64,000 nucleotides of DNA from Bacillota bacterium (GTDB lineage Bacteria; Bacillota; Clostridia; Christensenellales; UMGS416), in NCBI GenBank assembly GCA_023398815.1, contig JAEWRW010000037.1:78052-142051 (forward strand). The letters run 5' to 3'. Under the pieces are notes generated by a model. The model was not told the origin of the DNA. It did no database searches and was given only the letters and a program-made list of their open reading frames with translations. Positions 36,345 to 43,463 of the stretch are shown here, piece by piece. The translations under genes and the position numbers were made by a program. Position 1 is the first letter of the stretch, and each line of letters opens with the position of its first letter.

Positions 36345-37172
36345 ATGGCATATGAATACAACGGGCCTCAGGCTGGGGAGGTCAACGGTGTGCTACGGGC
36401 GCTGGAGAGTGCCTTTCAAGACGCGTTTGGGTTGAACCTCGTGGGTCTCTACCTGCATGGCTCCATGGCCATGGGCAGCTTCAACCCGTGGAGCAGCGAC
36501 ATTGACCTGCTTGCGGTGACGGGTGTGGAACCGACCCGGCAGGAGAAGCTCGACCTGGCCGGGCGCGTCATGGCCATTGCTGGCGACGACTGCCACCACA
36601 AGATTGAGCTGAGTGTGCTGACAGCGGCGCAGGCGGCAGCGGCACACCACCCCATCGGCTATGTGCAGCACTATTCGCCCACCTGGCACGAGCGGTACCG
36701 GCTGGGGCAGGCAGAGCTTGTGCTGGTCGGCGGCGACGACGAGGACTTAGCCGCCCACTTCATGGTGCTGCACGCCCGCGGTCAGGTGCTGCTGGGTGCC
36801 CCCATTGCCCAACCCTTTGGGGTTGTCCCGCAGGAGGATTACCTGCGCGCCGTGCTCTACGACATTGGCAGCGCGCGGGAGGCCATCCATGAGCCATCGG
36901 ACGCCGTCTCCACCCAGCCGGCGTTCACCATCCTCAACCTCTGCCGGACACTGCGTTACCTGCGCGAGGGGTTCATCGGCTCCAAGCGTGAGGGTGGGGA
37001 GTGGGCGCTGGCACAGGTGGCGCTTGCGCCACACCGCCCGGTGGTGTCCGCCGCCCTGGCACAGTATGTGCACGGCACTCCCTGTGCCTGCGGTGCTTCG
37101 GCGCTCACGGCTTTTGCCGACGACCTTTTGGGTGCCATCGACGCGGCACTGCCGGCTGGCCTGCGGGCCTGA
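36345..37172 (+). CDS. AadA-like nucleotidyltransferase (DUF4111 type)
   Basis: 275 residues. The N-terminal domain has the nucleotidyltransferase signature GLYLHGSMAMGSFNPWSSDIDLLAV (about 34-58), with the two Asp of SDID expected to bind metal. The helical C-terminal domain (about 150-270, with DAVSTQPAFTILNLCRTLRYLREG) resembles aminoglycoside adenylyltransferases AadA/ANT(9). It could modify an aminoglycoside, but many chromosomal relatives do not confer resistance. The ATG follows GGGGAGCG. It lies 93 nt upstream of spoIVA on the same strand. Confidence 0.75.
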   Translation: MAYEYNGPQAGEVNGVLRALESAFQDAFGLNLVGLYLHGSMAMGSFNPWSSDIDLLAVTGVEPTRQEKLDLAGRVMAIAGDDCHHKIELSVLTAAQAAAAHHPIGYVQHYSPTWHERYRLGQAELVLVGGDDEDLAAHFMVLHARGQVLLGAPIAQPFGVVPQEDYLRAVLYDIGSAREAIHEPSDAVSTQPAFTILNLCRTLRYLREGFIGSKREGGEWALAQVALAPHRPVVSAALAQYVHGTPCACGASALTAFADDLLGAIDAALPAGLRA

Positions 37173-37197
37173 ACGACGCCATCCCAGCCAATTCGGT

Positions 37198-37228
37198 GCA
37201 TATGCATGGACCATGACCTCATATACAT
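37198..37228 (+). promoter_or_regulatory. Possible sigma-E-type promoter of spoIVA
   Basis: GCATATG (37198-37204) and CATATACAT (37220-37228) are about 15-16 nt apart. This resembles the sigma-E pattern (ATATT-like -35, CATACAAT-like -10), and spoIVA is a sigma-E gene in Bacillus. The match is partial. Confidence 0.4.
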
Positions 37229-37265
37229 GGTTTGTGGAATCGAATGCCCGAAAAGGAGTGGGAGC

Positions 37266-38744
37266 ATGGCGGACATGGACATTTATAGTCAGATGGCGCA
37301 AAGGACGGACGGGAATATCTATGTCGGGGTCGTCGGCCCCGTGCGCACCGGCAAGTCCACCTTTATCCGCCGGTTTATGGACTTGATGGTGCTGCCGGAG
37401 ATGGAGGATTCCTGGCACAAGGAACGGCTCATCGACGAACTGCCCCAGAGTGGGGGCGGCCGCACGATCATGACGACCCAGGTGAGCTTCGTGCCCAGCG
37501 AGGCCGTGACCATTGACCTGGCAGACAACGCCCATTGCAGCGTGCGCATGGTGGACTGCGTGGGCTACATGGTGGACGGTGCCTATGGCGACAGCGAGGA
37601 CGGCCAACCGCGCATGGTGCGCACCCCCTGGCAGGCCGAGGAGGTCTCCTTCGCCCAGGCGGCCGAGCAGGGCACCCGGAAGGTCATCGAGGATCACTCG
37701 ACGATTGGCCTGGTGGTGACAACCGACGGCACGATCACCGAGATCCCCCGGGCCAACTACCTGCCGGCGGAGGAGCGGGCGGTGGACGAGCTGAAGGCAC
37801 TGGGCAAGCCCTTCGTTCTGCTGCTCAACAGCCGCACGCCGACGGCCGACGCCACCCGGGAGTTGGCTGGCAACCTCAGCACCAAGTACGCCGTGCCCGT
37901 GGTGCCGGTGGACGCCCTGCACATGGACCGGCTGGATGTGCAGGAGATCATGCGCACCGTGCTCTATGAGTTCCCGGTGCGGCAGGTGGATTTCTCCATG
38001 CCGACCTGGGTCAAGTCCCTGCCCTGGGGGCACTGGCTGCTCACCTTCATCGTCGACTTGGTCAAGGAAGTGGCGGCCGCCATCAGCAAGGTCAAGGACT
38101 ACCAGGTGATGTCGGCTCGCTTCGCCGGGGCGGAGAACATTGAGGAGCTGCGCATCCTGCGCATCGACGCCGGCAGCGGCGTAGTGGAGGCCGACATCGT
38201 GCCCCTGCAGTCGCTCTACTACCGGCTGCTGAGCGAGGAGAGCGGCCTGGAGATCCACGACGAGGCCTCGCTCATGAGCATCATCTACGACCTGGCTCAT
38301 GCCAAGCGGGAGTACGACCACATGGCCGACGCCCTGTCTGCCGTGCGGCTGGGGGGGTATGGGCACGTCAAGCCCGGCCCCGCCGATATTGAGCTCGACG
38401 AACCCGAGCTCATCCACCAGGGTGGGCGGTATGGTGTGCGCTTCCGGGCCAGCGCCCCCACCTGGCACATCCTGCGGGTGGATGTGAACACCGAGGTCAG
38501 CCAGATCGTGGGCAACGAGAAGCAGACCGAGGACTTCCTGCGCCACCTGCGCAACGACTACGAGAGCGACCGCAACTCGCTGTGGAACACCGACTTTTTC
38601 GGCCAGACGCTCTATGACCTGGTGGGGGAGGGGCTGGAGGGGCGCTCCGGCCAGATGCCCCCCGCCGTGCAGGGGAAGCTGCGGGGGGTGCTGGGGCGCA
38701 TGGTCAACGACGGCAAGAACAATCTGATCTGTTTCGTGTTCTAG
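37266..38744 (+). CDS. spoIVA: Stage IV sporulation protein A
   Basis: 492 residues, the usual length, from the ATG at 37266 (AGGAG 8 nt upstream). SpoIVA is a mother-cell ATPase that polymerises on the forespore and forms the basement layer of the spore coat. Walker A is GPVRTGKST (24-32). Further family blocks are IMTTQVSFVPSEA, MVDCVGYMVDGA and TDGTITEIPRANYLPAEER. The C-terminus reads KNNLICFVF, slightly different from the usual GGLICIIL end. The gene shows that the organism can form endospores. A repeat element starts directly after the stop. Confidence 0.96.
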   Translation: MADMDIYSQMAQRTDGNIYVGVVGPVRTGKSTFIRRFMDLMVLPEMEDSWHKERLIDELPQSGGGRTIMTTQVSFVPSEAVTIDLADNAHCSVRMVDCVGYMVDGAYGDSEDGQPRMVRTPWQAEEVSFAQAAEQGTRKVIEDHSTIGLVVTTDGTITEIPRANYLPAEERAVDELKALGKPFVLLLNSRTPTADATRELAGNLSTKYAVPVVPVDALHMDRLDVQEIMRTVLYEFPVRQVDFSMPTWVKSLPWGHWLLTFIVDLVKEVAAAISKVKDYQVMSARFAGAENIEELRILRIDAGSGVVEADIVPLQSLYYRLLSEESGLEIHDEASLMSIIYDLAHAKREYDHMADALSAVRLGGYGHVKPGPADIELDEPELIHQGGRYGVRFRASAPTWHILRVDVNTEVSQIVGNEKQTEDFLRHLRNDYESDRNSLWNTDFFGQTLYDLVGEGLEGRSGQMPPAVQGKLRGVLGRMVNDGKNNLICFVF

Positions 38745-39017
38745 TCGCGCCGGCCGCCCTCGGCGACCGTCGCGAGTTTGGAGGACTCGTCAAGGGTGAA
38801 GTAGGGCCGCCCGGCGCACAGGTCGCCGGGTGGCTTCTCTGTTGCTTTGGTCGTGCGGGGCTTCTACGTGGAGACGCCGCCTGCGGGCGCGAAGGGGCAG
38901 AGTGCCTTGGGCGAACTGCTTGGTGCCGCGGGCGAATGAATAGCCTCGCGGCTACAGGGGATTGGTACACGCCGACGAGGGGCATGTCGGGGTTCCAAGG
39001 GGGCGAAGTCCCTTTGG
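38745..39017 (+). repeat. Structured intergenic repeat, family C copy 1
   Basis: About 273 bp starting right after the spoIVA stop and clearly homologous to 58670-58939. It holds a chain of hairpins, including GGCG-CACAGGT-CGCC with extended stem (38807-38833), CGAGTT/GACTCG and a terminal stem 38995-39017. The stems differ from the second copy in a way that keeps pairing, while the loop CACAGGT is identical. ORFs through it are not conserved between copies, so it is most likely a structured RNA or miniature element. Confidence 0.75.
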
Positions 39018-39200
39018 CGATTTCCGGTGTCTCTTTCGCGGTGCTCGTGTTGGGCTCCCTGCCCGTCGTGCTTCCTGTCGCTCCGCTCACTGGAGGAGCG
39101 GCGTGCGGTACCCCAAAGCTGCGCGCCAGGACAATGGCAGCTTTCCCCAAGCAAGCCCACTTTTGGCACAACACCCAGCATGTTGTGGGTGCTCACCGCC
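39018..39200 (+). other. Series of further hairpins downstream of family C copy 1
   Basis: Contains GCTCC/GGAGC (around 39077-39099), an 8-bp stem AAAGCTGC/GCAGCTTT (39115-39144) and CACCCA/TGGGTG (39173-39192). None of these is found next to copy 2. They may be a second repeat unit or an extension of the element. Confidence 0.4.
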
Positions 39201-39227
39201 CCGTGCGAATTTTGCCACAATTTTTCC

Positions 39228-39256
39228 TTGACAGCCCAATCGCTCCGTGGTTAAAT
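39228..39256 (+). promoter_or_regulatory. pyrG promoter
   Basis: Consensus TTGACA (39228-39233) and TTAAAT (39251-39256) are 17 nt apart, about 50 nt before pyrG. Confidence 0.7.
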
Positions 39257-39308
39257 ATTCAAATGTAAGTTTGCCGTTAGCAAGTACATCGACACGGGCG
39301 GAGGTTGC

Positions 39309-40922
39309 ATGAGTACCAAATACATATTCGTAACGGGGGGCGTTGTGTCCGGGCTGGGCAAGGGCATCACCGCCGCCTCTCTTGGTCGTTTGCTCAAATG
39401 TCGGGGGCAAAAGGTCTCCATTCAGAAATTTGACCCCTACATCAACGTTGACCCCGGCACCATGAGTCCTTACCAGCATGGTGAAGTGTTCGTGACCGAG
39501 GATGGCGCCGAGACCGATCTCGACCTTGGGCACTACGAACGATTCATCGACGAGAACCTCAGCCAGGACAACAACGTGACCACGGGCCGCATCTACTGGA
39601 CCGTCATCAACAAGGAGCGCCATGGCGACTTCCTGGGTGGTACGGTGCAGGTCATCCCGCACATCACCGAGGAGATCAAACGCAACATCGTGGCCGTCGG
39701 CCGCAGCGAATCTCGCCCGGACGTCGTCATCACCGAGATTGGCGGCACCGTTGGCGACATTGAGAGCCTTCCCTTCCTGGAAGCCATCCGTCAGCTTCGC
39801 TGGGAGGTCGGCCCCGAGAACTGCCTGTACATCCACGTCACGCTGGTGCCTTACCTGCACATGTCCGGTGAGCTGAAGACCAAGCCCACCCAGCACAGCG
39901 TGAAGGAACTGCGCTCCATCGGCATTCAGCCCGACATCATCGTCTGTCGCTCCGAGCGGGCGCTGAGCGCCGACATGAAGCGCAAGATTTCGCTCTTCTG
40001 CAATGTGTCCCCCAATTGCGTCATTGAGAACCTGGACGCCGAGACGATCTATGAAGTGCCGCTGATGCTGGAGGACGAGGGCCTGGCCGAGCGTGCCTGC
40101 CAGAAACTGGGCTTGCCCTGCAAGGAGCCCGACCTCACCGAGTGGCGCGCCCTGGTGGAGAAGCAGCGCACTCCCAACCGTCAGGTTCGCATCGGCATCG
40201 TGGGCAAGTATGTGGAGCTGCACGACGCCTACCTCAGTGTGTCCGAGTCGCTGGTGCACAGCGCCATCCACCACAACGCCAGCGTGAAGATCGAGTGGAT
40301 CCAATCCGAGGAGATCAACGACGAGACGGCCCCGCGCAAACTGGGCGGCCTCGACGGCATCCTGGTGCCCGGCGGTTTTGGTGACCGCGGCATCGAGGGC
40401 AAGATCGCCACGGCCAAATACGCCCGTGAGAACGGCATTCCCTACTTTGGCCTGTGCCTGGGGCTGCAGATCGCAGTCATTGAGTACAGCCGCCATGTGC
40501 TGGGGCTCAATGACGCCAACAGCACCGAGTTTGCGCCGGAGACCGCTCATCCGGTCATTGACCTGATGGAGGAGCAGCGCAACGTCGTGAAGAAGGGCGG
40601 CACCATGCGCCTGGGCCATTACGACTGCAACCTGCGGCCCGGCACCCATGCCCGCGCGGCCTATGGGCAGGAGGACATCAGCGAGCGGCACCGCCACCGG
40701 TTTGAGCTCAACAATGCCTTCCGCACTCAGTTGGAGCAGGGCGGCATGGTCATGGCCGGCGTCAACGAGAAGCTCGACCTAGTGGAGATCATCGAGCTGC
40801 CCAACCACCCCTGGTTTGTGGGCGTGCAGTTCCACCCGGAGTTTAAGTCCCGGCCCAACCGGCCCCATCCGCTGTTCTTCGGCTTTGTCGGCGCGGCGTT
40901 GGCGCTGCGGGGCAGCAAGTAA
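39309..40922 (+). CDS. pyrG: CTP synthase
   Basis: 537 residues. It aminates UTP to CTP using glutamine and ATP. The N-terminal synthetase domain opens KYIFVTGGVVSGLGKGITAASL with the P-loop at 11-19 and continues with KFDPYINVDPGTMSPYQHGEVFVTEDGAETDLDLGHYERF. The C-terminal glutaminase has LVPGGFGDRG, nucleophile Cys in FGLCLGLQ and the HPEF His/Glu pair. The ATG at 39309 follows GGGCGGAGG. Its own promoter is present. The G-rich transcript start used for attenuation in Bacillus was not seen. Confidence 0.97.
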   Translation: MSTKYIFVTGGVVSGLGKGITAASLGRLLKCRGQKVSIQKFDPYINVDPGTMSPYQHGEVFVTEDGAETDLDLGHYERFIDENLSQDNNVTTGRIYWTVINKERHGDFLGGTVQVIPHITEEIKRNIVAVGRSESRPDVVITEIGGTVGDIESLPFLEAIRQLRWEVGPENCLYIHVTLVPYLHMSGELKTKPTQHSVKELRSIGIQPDIIVCRSERALSADMKRKISLFCNVSPNCVIENLDAETIYEVPLMLEDEGLAERACQKLGLPCKEPDLTEWRALVEKQRTPNRQVRIGIVGKYVELHDAYLSVSESLVHSAIHHNASVKIEWIQSEEINDETAPRKLGGLDGILVPGGFGDRGIEGKIATAKYARENGIPYFGLCLGLQIAVIEYSRHVLGLNDANSTEFAPETAHPVIDLMEEQRNVVKKGGTMRLGHYDCNLRPGTHARAAYGQEDISERHRHRFELNNAFRTQLEQGGMVMAGVNEKLDLVEIIELPNHPWFVGVQFHPEFKSRPNRPHPLFFGFVGAALALRGSK

Positions 40923-40943
40923 GTCATTCATTGTCATCATCAG

Positions 40944-41217
40944 AGGCTGTCGACAAAGTCGACAGCCTTTCGCGTCTGTCGCTGTGGCGACAGACGCGAT
41001 TCAAACAGCTTGTTCTCGTTATGGCTAGATCGGTCGCCGCACATGTCGCCGACCGATCATTAATTGCAACTCTCATGCAGGTTTCTAAGGACACGTTGCG
41101 CCTTCGGGCGTGCTTTTCTCTTCTGCTCGCGCTGACCCTGACTTTCCTCCCGCCGAATGAATCGGCGGTAGGTTCAACTCCATTTGCCCGTTCTCAGGGT
41201 TTGTAGACACTCTGAAC
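40944..41217 (+). repeat. Structured intergenic repeat, family A/B copy A
   Basis: About 275 bp directly after pyrG, homologous to the reverse complement of 55871-56197. Hairpins in order are AGGCTGTCGAC/GTCGACAGCCT (40944-40968), a perfect 13-bp stem (40970-40999), GATCGGTCG/CGACCGATC (41028-41058), a small stem with TTCG loop (near 41096-41110) and CCGCCGA/TCGGCGG (41150-41168). The linker TTCAAACAGCTTGTTCTCG (41000-41018) is almost identical in the other copy. Confidence 0.75.
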
Positions 41218-41246
41218 GGGACTGCAATTGCAGCCCTGTTTTTTGT
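41218..41246 (+). terminator. Terminator downstream of pyrG and repeat A
   Basis: GGG-A-CTGCA / TGCAG-CCC stem (41218-41235, one bulged A) followed by TGTTTTTTG. It lies beyond repeat A, so the pyrG transcript would include the repeat. Confidence 0.7.
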
Positions 41247-41285
41247 TGTTGTCCATCGTTGGCGGGTATGTTCCATCGCCTGGCG

Positions 41286-41804
41286 CTACAGCCGCCTTTC
41301 GTAAAGTGCCGTGTACGTCAAGCGCCCCTGCACCTGCGCAGAGAGCATGAGGTGAATGGTGGGCACGGCGGCCTCAAACGGCTCAAATGCACCCAGTTCT
41401 GCAGTTTGGAAGCCAGGTGGCAGAGCCACCCGCCGCGCCAGCGTCAGGTGGGGCTTGTAGGGTCGGCTCTCAAGGACGAAGCCCTCGGCGCGCAGAGTCT
41501 GCGTCAACTCATGTTGCAGGTCAATCAAGGCCGGGTTCGCCCGGATGCCCACCCACCAGGTGTCGCCGAACCGGCCGACGCCCTCAAGCCGCAGGGGGAA
41601 TGTTTCGGCGGGAACGCTGGCCATGGCCGCCTGGATGGCGGGCACCCGCGCTTCGGGCACCTCGCCCAGGAACACCAGCGTCAGGTGCAGGTGCTCGGGG
41701 TGGGTGAAGCTGCCGCCCCGCGCGGCTTGCCGCAGACGGGTTTGGATGCCCAGGAGCTTTTCCTTGGTCTCCTCGGCAAAGGGGATGGCGATGAACAGAC
41801 GCAT
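41286..41804 (-). CDS. thpR: 2'-5' RNA ligase / RNA 2',3'-cyclic phosphodiesterase
   Basis: 172 residues from the ATG at 41804 (GGAGGG just upstream). The long upstream in-frame extension to 42011 has no ribosome binding site and no family similarity. Two-histidine phosphoesterase fold with both H-x-T motifs: HLHLTLVFLG (about 42-51) and HLTLARRV (about 123-130). It opens MRLFIAIPF, as usual for the family. It hydrolyses 2',3'-cyclic phosphates at RNA ends. The biological substrate is not established. Confidence 0.9.
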   Translation of the reverse strand: MRLFIAIPFAEETKEKLLGIQTRLRQAARGGSFTHPEHLHLTLVFLGEVPEARVPAIQAAMASVPAETFPLRLEGVGRFGDTWWVGIRANPALIDLQHELTQTLRAEGFVLESRPYKPHLTLARRVALPPGFQTAELGAFEPFEAAVPTIHLMLSAQVQGRLTYTALYERRL

Positions 41805-42046
41805 GGTCCCTCCGGTTGCTGGGCTGGTTTGCACCGTTGTACCACAACTCAGCCGGTTCTTCAAGGCACCCGCCGGGGTCGTACGATTGGACGTGGCGTG
41901 CGATTGCCGGACATCGAAAACGGGAGCCATCCAGAGGGCAATGTGTGGAGTGTGAAGCAGCTCATGCGGGTTTTGCCTTTCGCGCGATTGATAAGAGGAA
42001 GGGCTTTTCAACGAGACGCTGGTTTGGTTATAGCCATACGTTCTTA

Positions 42047-42075
42047 TTGATGATTCATGGCAACCATGCTATAAA
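42047..42075 (+). promoter_or_regulatory. Promoter of the methyltransferase leader
   Basis: TTGATG (42047-42052) and TATAAA (42070-42075) are 17 nt apart. It gives a leader of about 230 nt before the gene at 42312. The 240 bases between thpR and this promoter show nothing recognisable. Confidence 0.55.
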
Positions 42076-42081
42076 TAGGCT

Positions 42082-42311
42082 AAATCCCAAGCAAAGGGGT
42101 GCGCCGATGTCTTACTAATCCGTTTCGCTGTCAACATGTCGTTTGGCCTTATGGTTTTCCATAGGCTTCGGTTTTGTTGCCGAAAATGGATTATGAAGTC
42201 ATCCTCCAGCATTCGTCTTGCGCCCTGCTATAGGTTTGTACGGATGGTCTGTTTGATGCTTTGTCCTCTCGGCAATAACGCCGGGAGGATTTTTGTTTAG
42301 GAGGGATCAAG
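42082..42311 (+). promoter_or_regulatory. Attenuator-like leader with short upstream ORFs
   Basis: The leader contains a four-codon ORF (ATG TCT TAC TAA at 42108-42119) behind AAAGGGG and an open frame of 54 codons from 42136 to 42300. It ends with an intrinsic terminator. ATCCTCC (42201-42207) is exactly complementary to GGAGGAT (42284-42290) in the right arm of the terminator, so an alternative antiterminator pairing is possible. This is the layout of translation-sensing attenuators. Confidence 0.5.
42264..42295 (+). terminator. Intrinsic terminator in the leader
   Basis: TCCTCTCGGC/GCCGGGAGGA stem (42264-42273 with 42280-42289, one G-T pair) with loop AATAAC and TTTTT at 42290-42294. It lies only 17 nt before the methyltransferase ATG. 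Confidence 0.8.
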
Positions 42312-43244
42312 ATGCTTACATCAACCGACATCTCTCGCCGTTTCTGGAATCTGCCTCACATGGGCGAAGAGGAAGCAAAGCGGGAAGCGATTAACATGGA
42401 CGACATCATACAGAAGGCGCACATCGAACGGGAATTACTCTCCCGGCTGGATGGTGTGCGAACCGCTTTCGACGGTGGCGCTGGCAGCGGACGTTTTTCC
42501 ATCCTGCTCGCCGAACAGGGCGTGAAGGTCACCCACTTTGACATCTCCCAGCCGATGATCGACAAGGCGCGGGAGATGGCACAGCGGGAGGGGGTTGCCA
42601 GCAACATCGAGTTCGTACTCGGCTCGCTGGAGGACCTGACCCCATACCGGGATGGGCAGTTCGATATGGTGCTCTCCATCGACGCGCCAATTTGCTACAC
42701 CTACCCTCGGCAGGAGGAAGTCATTGGCAGCCTTGTCCGCATCGCCTCCCGACGGCTCATTCTCAGCGTTCATGGTCGCCTGGGATGGATCCCCTACCAT
42801 TTCAATCCGGCGCAGAAGGCGCAGTATATCATGGACCTGAATACCGACGACTGGTTTGCCCGGTGGACGCTCGATGAGGCCATGAGAATGCTGCCGGACT
42901 TCGTGCCTAATATGGAGAGTGTGCGCTACAACTTCATCCATGGCCTCATGGAAAAGCCGGAAGATGTGGCAGCGGCCTACGAGCGTGGCGAAACGCCGTG
43001 GCCGGTCGCCTACGGCTTTCTGCCCGATGAGCTGCTCTCCATCCTGCAACGCTTCGGCACGAAGGATGTGAAGCTCGCAGGGCCAGGCGCGCTGTCGCGC
43101 TCCATCCCCCGGGAAGTATTGGCGAACATCATGGTAGACACTACGCTGAAGCAGGACTTCCTCGATTTCTGCTATACCTACGACAGCCAACCCTGGTGCG
43201 CGGGCATGGGCAAGGACAATTTGGTGGCCTGCGTGGAGAAGTGA
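42312..43244 (+). CDS. Class I SAM-dependent methyltransferase
   Basis: 310 residues from the ATG at 42312, after AGGAGGG. Motif I is TAFDGGAGSGRFSILLAEQGVKVTHFDIS (about 51-79), followed by SLEDLTPYRDGQFDMVLSIDAPICYTYP and ASRRLILSVHGRLGWIPY, as in ubiquinone/menaquinone-type small-molecule methyltransferases. The C-terminal third (about 190-310) is not recognised. The substrate is unknown. The leader with upstream ORFs and a terminator suggests inducible expression, as for some ribosome-targeting resistance genes, but this protein is not similar to known Erm or Cfr enzymes. Confidence 0.8.
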   Translation: MLTSTDISRRFWNLPHMGEEEAKREAINMDDIIQKAHIERELLSRLDGVRTAFDGGAGSGRFSILLAEQGVKVTHFDISQPMIDKAREMAQREGVASNIEFVLGSLEDLTPYRDGQFDMVLSIDAPICYTYPRQEEVIGSLVRIASRRLILSVHGRLGWIPYHFNPAQKAQYIMDLNTDDWFARWTLDEAMRMLPDFVPNMESVRYNFIHGLMEKPEDVAAAYERGETPWPVAYGFLPDELLSILQRFGTKDVKLAGPGALSRSIPREVLANIMVDTTLKQDFLDFCYTYDSQPWCAGMGKDNLVACVEK

Positions 43245-43373
43245 AGGGAGAAACGGACATGCCGGCAACCGACATCGTAAAAAAGATTGGGATGACGATT
43301 CCCACGCGTATTTAAGGACATATATCCCATTCTGGCCCCTGAGACAGGAACGGATAGCTGCCATTGAACGTAG

Positions 43374-43419
43374 AAAAACACGGGGTGTTGGAATGAGAAA
43401 TTCCATGCCCCGTGTTTTT
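43374..43419. terminator. Bidirectional terminator between methyltransferase and bipA
   Basis: A 12-bp stem AAAAACACGGGG/CCCCGTGTTTTT (43374-43385 with 43408-43419) plus an inner GGAAT/ATTCC helix. The A and T ends serve both directions. Confidence 0.88.
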
Positions 43420-43463
43420 CCTACTTACTCCATCTAACTTAATATGGTCAGCCTTAACCCCGC

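Noticed and set aside
36747..38546. Antisense ORF of 599 codons across the AadA-like gene and spoIVA
   Set aside because: It crosses two well-supported forward genes and has no ribosome binding site or known motif.
38704..39174. ORF of 156 codons on the minus strand through family C copy 1
   Set aside because: The corresponding frame in copy 2 is interrupted and differs, while base pairing is conserved, so RNA structure explains the conservation better than protein.
39087..40697. Antisense ORF of 536 codons opposite pyrG
   Set aside because: pyrG is certain, and the reverse frame is a shadow that even runs into the repeat region.
41816..42118. ORF of 100 codons upstream of the methyltransferase leader
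   Set aside because: No ribosome binding site or family features, and it overlaps the leader promoter.
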